This document shows positions 1-9,804 of a stretch of 64,000 nucleotides of DNA, in pieces. The stretch covers positions 1-64,000 of the forward strand of contig JAISKF010000036.1 in NCBI GenBank assembly GCA_031261005.1, written 5' to 3'. The first letter of the stretch is position 1. Each line of letters opens with the position of its first letter. Position numbers and translations under genes: made by a program. Origin of the DNA: Enterobacteriaceae bacterium (lineage in GTDB: Bacteria > Pseudomonadota > Gammaproteobacteria > Enterobacterales > Enterobacteriaceae). The notes under the pieces are model-generated. The model worked only from the letters and a program-made list of their open reading frames with translations, had not been told where the DNA came from and did no database searches.

Positions 1-112
1 CAAACCACGGTGAAATTAACGGGCGGCAGATTGCCGCCCCTACAAATTATTTTTATTATCAATAAGTTAATCTATTATTCTCGCCAGTTCCTTATCCAAA
101 CCTGAGGTTAAT
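1..112 (+). repeat. Dispersed TIR/palindrome element, right part (cut by window edge)
   Basis: This is the right-hand part of the dispersed element found throughout the window. It has a GC-rich self-complementary core at about 20-43 and ends with CTTATCCAAACCTGAGGTTA at 91-110. Its centre is the 'CAAACCACGGTGAAATTAAC' variant also seen near 45770 and 54760. It lies immediately downstream of the mlaA stop codon. Confidence 0.85.
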
Positions 113-132
113 TATCAAACCACAAATAATCA

Positions 133-891
133 TCAATCAATATCATTTAACTGATCTTTTAAGGCATCGGCATTCGGATTATTGGCTGGCTCCATTTTGC
201 CATCATTGGCTAAGAAATCATGATGTTGGAAATAGGCTTCACGCACAAAAATATAGGGGTCCGGCGAGTTCGCTAACATTTGATCCTGATCGAGGAACTG
301 CGCGCGGGTTTCAATACCTTCGATCGTCCATTTACCTACAGAACCCCAGAAAGTCAGCCAGCTCAATACAGGATAAACATAATCCACATAACCGCCGCCC
401 TCATCACGTAACGTAGCAGAACCATAACCCGGCAATACGGCATAAGGACCATACGGCACATCATAATGTCCCAGCACTTGACCAAACTCTTTGTTATAAC
501 CTTTTTTCAGTTTGTCATTTGACATGCCAGCAACATCAATAAAGCCGCCCATACCTAATAACGTATTGACGAAGAAACGGCTTAAATGGCGGAAACCCTC
601 ATAAACATTGCCCTGTAGGAAATTATTTACCATGCTCGATGGTTCACCAAGATTGCTGGTGAAATTACTTAAACCGTTACGCGCTGGCTGCGGCATGTAA
701 TCACGCCATACTACCGCGACAGGACGCACAACATACGGGTCCATGTAATGATAGTTAAAATTAAACATGGCACGGTTGAAACCCTCCATCGGATCAGGGC
801 GGGTTCCATCTTCGTTTACGTTACCGCTATTGGCACAACCACCGGTCAATATGACTCCGGCAAGTGCAAGACTAATAAGACGGCGTTTCAT
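133..891 (-). CDS. mlaA: MlaA (VacJ) outer-membrane lipoprotein
   Basis: The 252-residue protein is an intermembrane phospholipid transport lipoprotein; MlaA removes phospholipids from the outer leaflet of the outer membrane and hands them to MlaC. A signal peptide ends in the lipobox LTGGC, so Cys19 would be lipidated. The body shows the MlaA/VacJ features NFN near residue 45, a GMGGFIDVA segment, and GYGSATLRD. It is the last gene behind the ccm operon, 35 bp after ccmI, so it may be co-transcribed with it. That placement differs from E. coli, where mlaA stands alone. A repeat element follows the stop codon. Confidence 0.95.
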   Translation of the reverse strand: MKRRLISLALAGVILTGGCANSGNVNEDGTRPDPMEGFNRAMFNFNYHYMDPYVVRPVAVVWRDYMPQPARNGLSNFTSNLGEPSSMVNNFLQGNVYEGFRHLSRFFVNTLLGMGGFIDVAGMSNDKLKKGYNKEFGQVLGHYDVPYGPYAVLPGYGSATLRDEGGGYVDYVYPVLSWLTFWGSVGKWTIEGIETRAQFLDQDQMLANSPDPYIFVREAYFQHHDFLANDGKMEPANNPNADALKDQLNDID

Positions 892-926
892 TCTATTCTC
901 CCTTGATACAGATCCTATCGCAGCAA

Positions 927-2135
927 TTATTGAGTAATACGTCCGACAGTGACATCAACTGTTTCTTTACCACTAAAAGGACGAATATCACTTTCACCAA
1001 CAAGAAGTTGCTTGTCCGCTTGATCATTACTGGTAATGGTTACCTTTATCTTCACTTGTTTCAGGCTGGAAAGCAAACGTGACGCCATCATAGCATTGCT
1101 ATCGTCTAATGATAACTCCAGAGGGAATGAACTTAACGGCAATTGTTTAACCGCAACCGGAACAGGCGATTCGCCATCAGTTACCGTAATTAAAATCATA
1201 CCCTGAGCAGGTAAATGACTGACTAATTCCGGTGCCAACGCGAGTTTTATGCCCAGTTTATAGCCATTTGCGATGACCTGCTCTTTGGCATACGCTAAAC
1301 TGCTTTTAATCACATCAATGCCTTTCGCATCGGCTGGCAGCAGAGTCAATAATTTTTCCCACGCGCCAATCGCTTCATTAAAACGCCCCTGACCAAACGC
1401 ATTCATGGCGAGTGCGGATAACGCATCAACATTATCAGGATCGGCTTTCAGCATATTTTTCAAAATAGCTGCCGCCTGCTGAATATCATTAGGATCATCA
1501 GATCGCGTCAATAATTTGGCATAAATAATTTGGATATAGCTATCGTTAGGCGCTAACTCATAGGCTTTTTGATACGATTGCAGCGCCATTTCGCCATTCC
1601 CTAATTTCAGCCCCGCTAAACCGAGCATCGTCCAGTCACGCACATTAGTTGGATCAGACAACAAATCGGTACGCAGACCTAAAGCAAAACGCGCAATATC
1701 TTCCGGTGCAGAGAGTTGACCGGTATCCGCACGTTTACGCAGATTAGGCATCTCCTGCATAATTTGCTGCCACTGCATCACCTGCCCTAAACCGCCAGTA
1801 TGCAAATACAAACCAATCGATACGATAAAAATCAACGCCACACCCGGCAATAACAGCACGCGATGATGAGCCGCGCGTTTCACCACAGTAGATTGTCCCG
1901 CAGGAATATCTTCCAACAAGGTATGTTGCAGCTCTGCCACCATCGTTTCTCGTTCTGCAATCACGCCTTGTTCTTCGTCCTGATCCAGCTCGATTAAACG
2001 CTGCTGATAGTAGGATTTATTAATCGCATCACGATCATTATCCGCATCGGCATTCGATTTGCGTGTGGTCGGCACGATAAACAATGCAGCAGCGATCACC
2101 ATCAATACAATAATTGCCAGCCAAAATGCCATCAT
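927..2135 (-). CDS. ccmI: Cytochrome c maturation protein CcmI (TPR apocytochrome chaperone)
   Basis: The 402-residue protein has two N-terminal membrane segments (residues about 1-22 and 92-112) flanking a cytoplasmic stretch, then periplasmic tetratricopeptide repeats (about 165-290) and a C-terminal domain. CcmI binds the C-terminus of apocytochrome c and delivers it for haem ligation. In E. coli this part is fused to CcmH; here it is a separate gene whose start overlaps the ccmH stop codon. Two adjacent ATG codons (2135 and 2132) are possible starts. Confidence 0.92.
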   Translation of the reverse strand: MMAFWLAIIVLMVIAAALFIVPTTRKSNADADNDRDAINKSYYQQRLIELDQDEEQGVIAERETMVAELQHTLLEDIPAGQSTVVKRAAHHRVLLLPGVALIFIVSIGLYLHTGGLGQVMQWQQIMQEMPNLRKRADTGQLSAPEDIARFALGLRTDLLSDPTNVRDWTMLGLAGLKLGNGEMALQSYQKAYELAPNDSYIQIIYAKLLTRSDDPNDIQQAAAILKNMLKADPDNVDALSALAMNAFGQGRFNEAIGAWEKLLTLLPADAKGIDVIKSSLAYAKEQVIANGYKLGIKLALAPELVSHLPAQGMILITVTDGESPVPVAVKQLPLSSFPLELSLDDSNAMMASRLLSSLKQVKIKVTITSNDQADKQLLVGESDIRPFSGKETVDVTVGRITQ

Positions 2136-2665
2136 GATTGTTTCCTGCCTTTTGCACTGTTTTTGCTGCTGTGACTGTTTTTACTATTGTTATCACTGCT
2201 TGCACTTAATAGCTGCTGCAATCGCTTTTGTTCTTCTGTCGATAATGTTTCTGTCTCAGCGGTCCCGTTAGCACTGCTTTTGCGCCGACGAGAAAGCATC
2301 ACAATCGCCGCCGCGCCAAAAACCACACATAACACAGGAATCAGCCAGAGAATCATCGTCACTGGCGTTAACGGCGGCTCATAAGTCACAAAGTTGCCGT
2401 AACGAGCAACCATATAATTAATAATCTCTTGCTGGGATTGCCCTTGCTCCATCATTTCATAAACTTTAGCGCGCATATCGGTGGCGATGGGCGCGTTAGA
2501 ATCCGCAATGCTGTTGTTCTGACATTTCGGGCAACGCAGCTTGCCGGTTAACTCACGGAACTGCTGCTCTTCGGCAACGGATTTAAAATTATAGGTATCA
2601 ATAACTGCATGAGCAGCAAACGCCAGCGTCATAGCAAAGAGGATAAATGAAAGTCGTTTCAGCAT
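2132..2665 (-). CDS. ccmH: Cytochrome c maturation thiol-disulfide protein CcmH
   Basis: This is a 177-residue periplasmic, membrane-anchored protein with an N-terminal signal/anchor, the redox motif LRCPKC (Cys45 and Cys48), and one C-terminal membrane helix (about residues 95-117). CcmH reduces or resolves apocytochrome CXXCH cysteines before haem attachment. I chose the ATG at 2665 because MLKRLSF starts the signal sequence and overlaps the ccmG stop as TAATG; the frame stays open about 10 codons further upstream. It lacks the TPR half fused to it in E. coli, which is the separate downstream gene. Confidence 0.92.
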   Translation of the reverse strand: MLKRLSFILFAMTLAFAAHAVIDTYNFKSVAEEQQFRELTGKLRCPKCQNNSIADSNAPIATDMRAKVYEMMEQGQSQQEIINYMVARYGNFVTYEPPLTPVTMILWLIPVLCVVFGAAAIVMLSRRRKSSANGTAETETLSTEEQKRLQQLLSASSDNNSKNSHSSKNSAKGRKQS

Positions 2666-3219
2666 TATGAACCGCTCCCCTGATATTTCAGCCAAAGGGG
2701 TTTAATCTCTTCTTCCCAGAGACGATCATTAAGATCCCCTGCATGGCGATAACGAACAATACCGTCACCATCGATCAGGAACGTTTCTGGTGCGCCATAC
2801 ACACCGAGATCAAGCCCTAACATGCCATTGTTATCATACAGACTTAAAGCATAAGGATTTCCCAGCTCATTGAGCCATTTAATCGCTTTACTGCGGTCAT
2901 CTTTATAATTCATACCAACAACGCGAATGCCCTGCGCTGCCAGCTTATTTAAAAACTGATGTTCGGCATAACACGTCGGACACCACGTCGCCCAAACGTT
3001 CAGCAGCATTGGCTTACCATCATGCAGCGTTGCCTGATCGTAGATTTTGCCAGGCACATTAAGGGATTCCAGCTTAAATTGCGGCACGGGTTTACCAATC
3101 AACGCCGATTCCAGCGTCGTCGGATCGTCGCCATCAGCATTACGCTGCAACTGAACCATAAAAGCGGCAACCATCACTAAAAAGAGGGCTAATGGAATAA
3201 ACAGTAATTTGCGATTCAT
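2665..3219 (-). CDS. ccmG: Thiol:disulfide interchange protein CcmG/DsbE
   Basis: The 184-residue thioredoxin-fold protein is anchored by one N-terminal membrane helix. The active site WCPTC has cysteines 80 and 83, and GAPETFLID near residue 141 is the cis-Pro-side motif typical of the CcmG/DsbE family. It acts in the periplasm to keep apocytochrome c cysteines reduced for haem ligation, with CcmH as partner. It overlaps ccmF by 4 bp and ccmH by 1 bp, so the genes are translationally coupled. Confidence 0.95.
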   Translation of the reverse strand: MNRKLLFIPLALFLVMVAAFMVQLQRNADGDDPTTLESALIGKPVPQFKLESLNVPGKIYDQATLHDGKPMLLNVWATWCPTCYAEHQFLNKLAAQGIRVVGMNYKDDRSKAIKWLNELGNPYALSLYDNNGMLGLDLGVYGAPETFLIDGDGIVRYRHAGDLNDRLWEEEIKPLWLKYQGSGS

Positions 3220-5189
3220 ACTGTTTCCTCACGAGTTAATGATTCTTTCTCTTGTTTTTTCAAACGATAACGCGGATCTAAGATGCACAGCAATCCGCCA
3301 AATGCCATAAATAAACCGCCAAACCAGATCCAACGCACAAACGGTTTATAATAAATTCGCACCGCCCAAGCGCCGTTCTCAAGCTGCTCGCCAAGCGCCG
3401 CATACAGATCACGCGTAAAACCGCCATCAATCGCCGCTTCCGTCATCATATTGCCCGCTGCTTTGTAGTAGCGTTTCTCAGCATGAAGTGTGGTTTCAGG
3501 TTTACCATTGCGGGTAATTTCCAACTCGCCGGAACCGCCGGTATAGTTAGGACCGACAATTTCACGAACATCGCGGAAAATAAACTGATAATCATGGATC
3601 ATGATGCTATCGCCGTCTTTCATGCGGACATCACGTTCCACGCTATAGTTCTGACTAAAAGCGATACCAAATACCGTTACCGCCACACCTAAATGAGCAA
3701 TCACCATACCCCAATGACTGCGGGAAAGATGCGTTAACCCTTTGAAGAAACTATGGCGATACGTGGCTCTTTCATGCAGTTCCATCAAAGACAGCACCAC
3801 TACCCAAACAGCCATAATCAAGCCAAGCACTGCCAGCGCAATCATTTTATCCTGCAATAAATATGGCAGAACAATCGCGGCTGCCAGCGTAACAACGACG
3901 GCAATAATCAAACGCTTAACTAACTTAGAAGGCTCATCGCGACGCCAGCGCACCAGCGGCGCTACGCCCAACAACAGCGAAAACGGCACCATCAACCAGA
4001 TAAACATTGTATCAAAGAATGGCGCACCAACGGAGATCGATCCCAATCCTAGCTGTTTATGCACCAACGGCAGCAACGTACCCAATAACACCACCAGCAT
4101 GGCGGCGATCAGCAAGATATTGTTCCCCAGCAGGAAAGATTCACGCGAGAAAAACTCATGACGAACTTTGGTTTTACTGACTTTACTACCGTTAACCGCA
4201 TATAACAGCAGAGAGCCGCCGATAACCACCACCAGAAATGCCAGAATAAACATGCCGCGCGCCGGATCAGAAGCAAAGGCATGAACAGAAACCAGAATGC
4301 CGGAGCGTACCAAAAACGTACCTAACAGACAGAGAGAAAATGACACAATTGCCAGTAACACCGTCCAGGCTTTAAATGTGCCGCGCTTTTCAGTAACCGC
4401 CAGCGAGTGCATCAAAGCTGTACCCGTCAGCCACGGCATCAAAGAGGCATTTTCTACCGGGTCCCAGAACCACCAGCCGCCCCAACCCAGCTCGTAATAC
4501 GCCCAGAACGAACCAAGCGCGATGCCTAACGTCAAAAAGATCCACGCAGCCGTTGTCCACGGACGCGACCAGCGCGCCCAAGCGGTATCCAAACGACCAA
4601 CCATCAATGAAGAGATCGCAAAAGCAAATGCCACAGAGAAACCAACATAACCCATATACAGCAACGGCGGGTGGAACACTAAACCGACGTCCTGCAACAG
4701 CGGATTCAGATCGCGCCCGTCAATCGGGAAGCCAGGTAAAGTGCGAAGAAATGGATTTGAAGTGAAAATAACAAACAGCAGAAAACCGACATTAATCATA
4801 CCGAGAACGGATAACACGCGCGCAACGGCGTCCAGCGGCATTTTATGGCTGAATGCCGCAACCGCCCCGTTCCAAAGAGCAAGCAGTACAATCCAGAGCA
4901 GCAATGATCCCTCATGTGCGCCCCATACTGCCGCCATTCGGAAATACACCGGCAATTGACTATTGGAGTTAGCCGCAACATAGATCACGCTGAAATCATT
5001 AATAATAAAGGCATAAACCAGACAACCAAACGCCAGCAGCGTTGTGGCTAATAAACCGTAAGTTAACGGACGGGCAACCGCCATGATCCGTGCGTCCTGC
5101 TTATATGCACCAATCAACGGATAAATACTTAATAACAATGCTAATGCAGCAGAAAGCGCCAGCGCAAAATTACCAATCTCAGGGATCAT
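3216..5189 (-). CDS. ccmF: Haem lyase subunit CcmF
   Basis: This is a polytopic inner-membrane protein of 657 residues (E. coli CcmF 647). It carries the tryptophan-rich WWD signature [19 protein letters not shown] near residues 235-255 that faces the periplasm and binds haem. CcmF with CcmH/I attaches haem, delivered by holo-CcmE, to apocytochrome c. The gene overlaps ccmE and ccmG by 4 bp each. Length and order match the family. Confidence 0.96.
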   Translation of the reverse strand: MIPEIGNFALALSAALALLLSIYPLIGAYKQDARIMAVARPLTYGLLATTLLAFGCLVYAFIINDFSVIYVAANSNSQLPVYFRMAAVWGAHEGSLLLWIVLLALWNGAVAAFSHKMPLDAVARVLSVLGMINVGFLLFVIFTSNPFLRTLPGFPIDGRDLNPLLQDVGLVFHPPLLYMGYVGFSVAFAFAISSLMVGRLDTAWARWSRPWTTAAWIFLTLGIALGSFWAYYELGWGGWWFWDPVENASLMPWLTGTALMHSLAVTEKRGTFKAWTVLLAIVSFSLCLLGTFLVRSGILVSVHAFASDPARGMFILAFLVVVIGGSLLLYAVNGSKVSKTKVRHEFFSRESFLLGNNILLIAAMLVVLLGTLLPLVHKQLGLGSISVGAPFFDTMFIWLMVPFSLLLGVAPLVRWRRDEPSKLVKRLIIAVVVTLAAAIVLPYLLQDKMIALAVLGLIMAVWVVVLSLMELHERATYRHSFFKGLTHLSRSHWGMVIAHLGVAVTVFGIAFSQNYSVERDVRMKDGDSIMIHDYQFIFRDVREIVGPNYTGGSGELEITRNGKPETTLHAEKRYYKAAGNMMTEAAIDGGFTRDLYAALGEQLENGAWAVRIYYKPFVRWIWFGGLFMAFGGLLCILDPRYRLKKQEKESLTREETV

Positions 5190-5683
5190 TTAACGCTCCC
5201 TTGCGCTGCCTGTTCAGCTTTATACGACTCAGCCGGACGCTGATGATTTGAGCTCATGGCATCTTTCACTTCCGGCGGCATATAATTTTCATCGTGTTTC
5301 GCTAACACTTCTTTCGCATCAATCACGTTATTTTCTTCAAATATGCCTTGCGCCACTACGCTCTGCCCCTCGCGAAACAGATCAGGCAAAATACCTTCGT
5401 AGTGAACATCAATGGCAGCGCGCGCATCATAAACTTTAAAATTCACTTTCAGAGAATCGGGATCACGCTGTACTGACCCTGGCAGCACCATGCCGCCAAT
5501 GCGTAAACGCTGACCGGCTTCCGGTTTCAGCTTCTCTTCGCCTTTGCCGTAAACGATCTCACCCGGTGTATAAAACAGGTCGATATTGGAACGCAGCGCA
5601 TATAACACCAGTGAAATCGTGATCGCCATTCCGATCAGCACCGCAACAGCTAAAAATAATCGGTTTTTGCGACGTGGATTCAT
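5186..5683 (-). CDS. ccmE: Haem chaperone CcmE
   Basis: The 165-residue protein has one N-terminal membrane anchor (about residues 8-30) and a periplasmic OB-fold. The haem-binding motif [10 protein letters not shown] contains His130, which in the family forms the covalent bond with the haem vinyl group. It carries haem from the CcmABCD complex to CcmF. It overlaps ccmD and ccmF by 4 bp. Confidence 0.96.
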   Translation of the reverse strand: MNPRRKNRLFLAVAVLIGMAITISLVLYALRSNIDLFYTPGEIVYGKGEEKLKPEAGQRLRIGGMVLPGSVQRDPDSLKVNFKVYDARAAIDVHYEGILPDLFREGQSVVAQGIFEENNVIDAKEVLAKHDENYMPPEVKDAMSSNHQRPAESYKAEQAAQGSVK

Positions 5684-5901
5684 ACCGCAGCCTCCGATTC
5701 ACTCTTTTGTCTGGAACTGGCGATACGTGCCTCGCGGGATTTACGGCGTTGGATCTCTGTCAGTAATGTTTTACGCTGCCAGCGAGTATGCCAAACCAAT
5801 GCCAGTAAAGAGATTAGCGCAGAAGCAACGGCAATCCAGACATAAAGCCCGTAGCCGCCCATCGCAAAAAATGCCTGCCATGATGAAAATGCTGGTGTCA
5901 T
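5680..5901 (-). CDS. ccmD: Haem exporter small subunit CcmD
   Basis: This 73-residue protein has a single membrane helix (about residues 18-38) followed by a basic cytoplasmic tail. CcmD is needed for release of holo-CcmE from the CcmABC complex. It shares one base with ccmC and 4 bp with ccmE. The assignment rests on position, size and the [12 protein letters not shown] motif common in CcmD. Confidence 0.93.
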   Translation of the reverse strand: MTPAFSSWQAFFAMGGYGLYVWIAVASALISLLALVWHTRWQRKTLLTEIQRRKSREARIASSRQKSESEAAV

Positions 5902-6650
5902 TAGCGCGCCCCTTTGTTCACAAATGATTGACTAACCAGTGACTCAACCCACGGTTTCTGGCGATCATGAACCAGAATCAGATTTTGTAACCGCATCAGC
6001 GTTAAAGTAATAAAGAAGAAGAGATAACCAAAAATTGATAATCTCAGCGGCGCTCTCATGCTGGGATCAATCGTTTGCTGCATATTGGTAGAGCCTTGAT
6101 GCAGAGTATTCCACCACTCTACCGAGAAATGGATAATCGGCAGATTCACCACACCAACCAGCACCAGAATACCCGCCGCGCGACCAGCAAGACGGCGATC
6201 ATCAAAAGCGTTATATAATGCAATAGCGCCAAGATATAAAAACAGCAGCACTAATTCAGAAGTCAGACGCGCGTCCCACACCCACCACGTTCCCCACATC
6301 GGTTTCCCCCATGCAGAGCCAGTCACTAAAGCAATAAAAGTAAATACTGCACCGACAGGCGCCATCGCTGACGATACCATATCCGCTATTTTGATCTGCC
6401 AGATCAAACCAATAAACGCCGCGATCGCCATTGAGCCATAAATTCCCATCGACCAGATCGCCGCGGGAACATGAATATAAATAATGCGAAAGCTATCGCC
6501 TTGCTGATAATCTGATGGAGCAAAGCCGAAACCCCAAACCCAACCAGCAATGAGCATGAAAGCCCCCGCAATCGCCAGCCAGGGAATGAATTTACCGCAC
6601 AAGCGATACAGTGTTTCAGGTTTTGCCAGTGAATGAAGCCACTTCCACAT
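5901..6650 (-). CDS. ccmC: Haem exporter protein CcmC
   Basis: The product is a six-helix membrane protein of about 249 residues. It contains the WWD motif GTWWVWDARLTSEL and conserved periplasmic histidines (IYIHVPAA and the later HQGST loop). CcmC loads haem onto CcmE. I chose the ATG at 6650 (MWKWLHSL, as in E. coli); an in-frame GTG at 6665 is the alternative. The gap to ccmB is unusually long (143 bp) because a decayed repeat sits there. Confidence 0.95.
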   Translation of the reverse strand: MWKWLHSLAKPETLYRLCGKFIPWLAIAGAFMLIAGWVWGFGFAPSDYQQGDSFRIIYIHVPAAIWSMGIYGSMAIAAFIGLIWQIKIADMVSSAMAPVGAVFTFIALVTGSAWGKPMWGTWWVWDARLTSELVLLFLYLGAIALYNAFDDRRLAGRAAGILVLVGVVNLPIIHFSVEWWNTLHQGSTNMQQTIDPSMRAPLRLSIFGYLFFFITLTLMRLQNLILVHDRQKPWVESLVSQSFVNKGAR

Positions 6651-6708
6651 AATTGTTATGCTCACATTTAAATTAGATGTAATCGAAAATATCTCTGTTT
6701 TTTTGTAT

Positions 6709-6796
6709 TTAACCTGAACTTCGGATAAGAAGTTATTTTAATTTCAAATAATTATGTCATTTTCGCAGAGAAGACAATCTGATGCCCTGCAAATTA
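6709..6796 (+). repeat. Decayed dispersed element inside the ccm operon
   Basis: It starts with an intact left end (TTAACCTGAACTTCGGATAA at about 6709-6728), continues with the AT-rich arm and a degenerate palindromic core (6767-6790), and runs into the ccmB stop codon. It separates ccmB from ccmC, genes that normally abut or nearly abut. The copy lies in transcribed operon sequence. Confidence 0.75.
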
Positions 6797-7462
6797 TTGC
6801 ACGCTAACCCGCAACGCAGCGGAAGCCGCAAACGGCGCTAATGTTGCCGTTCCTGCCAGAATCGCCCCTAAAATGGCTAAATAACCATTAATCGGCAACG
6901 CCATAGATGCGGCATCTATCGCCGATGTAGCAAATATCAGCACGGGAATATATAGCGGCAAAATCAGCAGGCTGAGTAATATTCCGCCTTTACGCAAACC
7001 AACGGTTAACGAAACACCAATCGCACCGATAAAACTTAATGTTGGCGTACCGAGCAACAGCGTCAGCATCACCGCTTGCCATGTTGCAAAATCAAATGAC
7101 AACAGCAGTGCCACCAGCGGCGATAAAATAATTAACGGCAAACCGGTTAACAACCAGTGCGCGCAAACTTTCGCCAGTATAGTCATCGGTAATGGAACCG
7201 GCAGTAGCATTAATTGCTCCAACGAACCATCGAGAAAATCATCACGCAATAAGCGCTCTAAAGAGAGTAACGAAGCCAGCAAAGCGGCAACCCAAACAAT
7301 ACCGGGGGCAATACGTGCTAATAGTTGCGGCTCAGGACCAATACTTAACGGAAACAATGTGATAACAATCAGGAAGAACCAGAGCGGATTAATAATCTCA
7401 CTTCCTTTGCGGAAAGCGATTTTCAATTCACGGTGTAAAACAGGGAAAAACATCAGCGCCAT
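6794..7462 (-). CDS. ccmB: Haem exporter permease CcmB
   Basis: This is a six-helix inner-membrane protein of 222 residues, nearly the E. coli length (220). The motif [20 protein letters not shown] near residue 25 is highly conserved in CcmB. It pairs with the CcmA ATPase and CcmC/D to load and release CcmE. It overlaps the ccmA 3' end by 10 bp. The stop codon is at the edge of a decayed repeat. Confidence 0.95.
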   Translation of the reverse strand: MALMFFPVLHRELKIAFRKGSEIINPLWFFLIVITLFPLSIGPEPQLLARIAPGIVWVAALLASLLSLERLLRDDFLDGSLEQLMLLPVPLPMTILAKVCAHWLLTGLPLIILSPLVALLLSFDFATWQAVMLTLLLGTPTLSFIGAIGVSLTVGLRKGGILLSLLILPLYIPVLIFATSAIDAASMALPINGYLAILGAILAGTATLAPFAASAALRVSVQ

Positions 7463-8088
7463 ACCCCGCCATCGAGTTTAATTTTACGAATCGGACAACG
7501 GGTATTCATCATATCTTGATGCGTGGTCAGGATCACAATACCGCCCTGCCCGACATGTTGTTCAAACAATCGTGTCAGATGCTCAACACCTTGCTTATCA
7601 ATAGCGGTCAATGGCTCATCGAGAATCCATAATGGCGCATCACTCAGCCATAAACGCGCCAACGCCACACGGCGATGCTGACCCGCAGAAAGTTGAGCCA
7701 CCGGAACATCTTCGTAACCCACTAAACCAACCTGTGATAACGCTTGAAAGATGGCATCATCTTTTTTATCAACAGTTTTCTGGAAAAAAGCAAGATTTTC
7801 AAACGGCGTCAGCACCGCTTTCACACCAGCCTGATGACCGATATAGAGTAAAGATTGATTAAAACGATCTCGGTGGCGGCGGGTAGATTCGCCCTGCCAT
7901 AACACGTCACCGCCATCACTGCTGGCAAGACCAGCAAGAATACGCAATAAACTGGTTTTACCGGCACCGTTAGGACCTTCAATCTGCACCAGCTCACCTG
8001 CATATATAATGAAACTAAGCTCTGTAAACAAAGCCCTTTCATCACGAATACAGTTTAGTTTTTGCGCTTCCAGCATCGTTTTATACAT
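7453..8088 (-). CDS. ccmA: Haem exporter ATPase CcmA
   Basis: This ABC ATPase has Walker [10 protein letters not shown], signature [14 protein letters not shown] and Walker B LWILDEP. It powers release of holo-CcmE. The frame is open to 8169, but homology to E. coli CcmA begins at MLEAQKLNC (ATG at 8076), with another ATG at 8088; none of these has a good ribosome-binding site, so the start is uncertain. It is the first gene of the ccm operon. Confidence 0.93.
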   Translation of the reverse strand: MYKTMLEAQKLNCIRDERALFTELSFIIYAGELVQIEGPNGAGKTSLLRILAGLASSDGGDVLWQGESTRRHRDRFNQSLLYIGHQAGVKAVLTPFENLAFFQKTVDKKDDAIFQALSQVGLVGYEDVPVAQLSAGQHRRVALARLWLSDAPLWILDEPLTAIDKQGVEHLTRLFEQHVGQGGIVILTTHQDMMNTRCPIRKIKLDGGVWR

Positions 8089-8353
8089 GATTAAAATATG
8101 AATATGACAAGTATCATAACACAGCCTTTTCACGGCTCGTAGCGCAGCACCAGCCGCGACGATACTCATTTAGGAGTAAAATTCGCATACAGATCAAATA
8201 CTGAGTAAAAACTCTCTGAAATACAAAGTACGCAACATTATTAGTAAAACAACGCCTATTGAATTAATCGTTATTACAGATGGTACATCGATTAGTTTGG
8301 TTAGATATTGCACAAACACACTTCAGCCTGCTGAATCTCAACATAAAAGCAGG

Positions 8354-8359
8354 TATACT
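8354..8359 (+). promoter_or_regulatory. Likely -10 box of the tRNA-Arg gene
   Basis: A perfect-looking TATACT lies 13 bp upstream of the tRNA 5' end and is followed by a G+C-containing discriminator. I could not identify a convincing -35 hexamer, so this is only a half-supported promoter. Confidence 0.4.
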
Positions 8360-8372
8360 ACGCACTCTTCGC

Positions 8373-8447
8373 GTCCCCATAGTTAAATGGATATAACGAG
8401 CCCCTCCTAAGGGCTAATTGCAAGTTCGATTCTTGCTGGGGACGCCA
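8373..8447 (+). tRNA. argW: tRNA-Arg (anticodon CCT)
   Basis: The acceptor stem GTCCCCA/TGGGGAC is intact and the CCA end is encoded. The anticodon arm has CCT in the loop, and the T-arm contains GTTCGAT. The sequence is nearly identical to E. coli argW from the D-arm (TTAAATGGATATAACGAG) on. In E. coli argW is a known integration target for prophages; no integrase is visible next to it here. Confidence 0.96.
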
Positions 8448-8456
8448 TCAAACGAG

Positions 8457-8482
8457 AAAAGACGTCAATTAACGCCTTTTTT
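8457..8482 (+). terminator. Intrinsic terminator of tRNA-Arg
   Basis: A nine-pair stem (AAAAGACGT with ACGCCTTTT, one A-C mismatch) has a six-base loop and runs into a T tract. Confidence 0.65.
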
Positions 8483-8518
8483 ATAAATAAAAACAGTATG
8501 TTATCAAAATTTATCTTT

Positions 8519-9346
8519 TTATTTCAGCAACAAACTCTTTAACGACTTCACCAATACACCATCTTTATTTATAAACTCATTAAGTTGAGTGAAATGGTCA
8601 TAATTTCCGATGGTCTGATATAAAGCATTCTCACCAGCTTCAGACAATTTATTAAAATAATCATTAGAATGTCTGATTAATTCGGGTAATTCTCTGCCGC
8701 CGACATGAACGTGTGTTGGCCCGCCTTTAGTAATATGATTAATTGGGCTGTAATTTTTTATTTCTTCTGGTGTTAAACGAAGTTTTTCATTTAGCCAACA
8801 TAAGCTAATAGGAATCAAATCCACTAATGCGCTAATCGGCATGGAGTGAGAAATTAAAGGGTGAGAACGATGAACTGCCGTCAGATGACCGCCTGCTGAA
8901 TGCCCGCCAAGACAAATTGCGCCTTTGACCAGATTAAATTTGTCATAATTCGTTTCTAAATAATTTAACAGCTTATGTATTTCATTCACGATTTGAGTCA
9001 TCGAGGCTTTTGGCGCTAACGTATATTCCGCCAGAATAACATCAATACCTGAATTGAGAATTCCCTCTGCGATAAAAGCAAAATCATCTTTATTACAATT
9101 TTGCCAATAACCACCATGAATAAAAATAAACGTTGGATTCCCTTTCTTACCCGCAGAAAAATAATCAAATCGGGTTCGTGGTGCTAAATGATAATGTATA
9201 TCTTTTTTAACATTCGCGTTTTTATATAGAACAGCACTTTTCTTTTTAAATTCATCAAGTAAATCTGGAAAATCTTTGACCGCTTTCGTATTGTTATAAG
9301 CCAAATCCAACTGTTCTCGCGTCATATTATTGTAAACAGCGCACAT
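8519..9346 (-). CDS. Alpha/beta-hydrolase, kynurenine formamidase-like esterase
   Basis: The 275-residue soluble hydrolase carries the oxyanion-hole motif HGGYW (residues 77-81) and the nucleophile elbow GHSAGGH with Ser150. A C-terminal YDHF probably supplies the catalytic histidine. HGGYW is typical of arylformamidase/kynurenine formamidase and related carboxylesterases. No other tryptophan or kynurenine catabolism gene is nearby, so the substrate is unknown. A ribosome-binding site (AGGGGAA, 5 bp spacing) supports the start. It sits just beyond tRNA-Arg and is more AT-rich than neighbouring core genes, which hints at acquisition by transfer. Confidence 0.75.
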   Translation of the reverse strand: MCAVYNNMTREQLDLAYNNTKAVKDFPDLLDEFKKKSAVLYKNANVKKDIHYHLAPRTRFDYFSAGKKGNPTFIFIHGGYWQNCNKDDFAFIAEGILNSGIDVILAEYTLAPKASMTQIVNEIHKLLNYLETNYDKFNLVKGAICLGGHSAGGHLTAVHRSHPLISHSMPISALVDLIPISLCWLNEKLRLTPEEIKNYSPINHITKGGPTHVHVGGRELPELIRHSNDYFNKLSEAGENALYQTIGNYDHFTQLNEFINKDGVLVKSLKSLLLK

Positions 9347-9502
9347 TATGTTCCCCTGTAACTAACTAATTGAATATCATCTTAAAAATATTTAACGATA
9401 AAATTATTAAACAACTTTTTTAATAACTTATTCTTAATTAAAATAATTTTTTCTCTTTTCTTGCTTTTTTTATCTCAATATCAAGAGAATATTGTTTCTA
9501 TA

Positions 9503-9629
9503 TTTATTAAATAATAATTTGTAGAGACGACAAGCTGCCACCCATTGATTTCACCGTAGTTTAGCGGGCGGCAGATTGCCGCCCCTACGAAAAAAATCAT
9601 ATAATTATTTGAAATTTTACAGTAAAAAT
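9503..9629 (-). repeat. Dispersed element, partial copy in reverse orientation
   Basis: Read on the minus strand it has the AT-rich left arm (ATTTCAAATAATTATATGAT), a perfect GC-rich core at about 9573-9597, the 'ACGGTGAAATCAA' central variant, and a degenerate second core at 9521-9543. Both terminal inverted repeats are missing or unrecognisable. Confidence 0.75.
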
Positions 9630-9636
9630 TAGCTGT

Positions 9637-9804
9637 ATGTTCTCACACTCTGAATACGATTATATAGGAAACCCATTACGAGCGCTAAGGCGTCATCATG
9701 AACGTCGGCTAAAAGCAAAACGACACACTGATTATAATGCTAACTACTCAAATGGAATTGTCGGCTCAGCCCAAATTCATCATCGTGCTAATCCCCTCAA
9801 ATAG
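9637..9804 (+). CDS. Possible small basic protein (55 aa)
   Basis: The open frame starts with ATG directly after a repeat copy and encodes a small protein rich in Arg, His and Asn (for example LRALRRHHERRLKAKR). I do not recognise it, and no good ribosome-binding site precedes it. It could be a fragment of a lost gene or chance. Confidence 0.2.
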   Translation: MFSHSEYDYIGNPLRALRRHHERRLKAKRHTDYNANYSNGIVGSAQIHHRANPLK

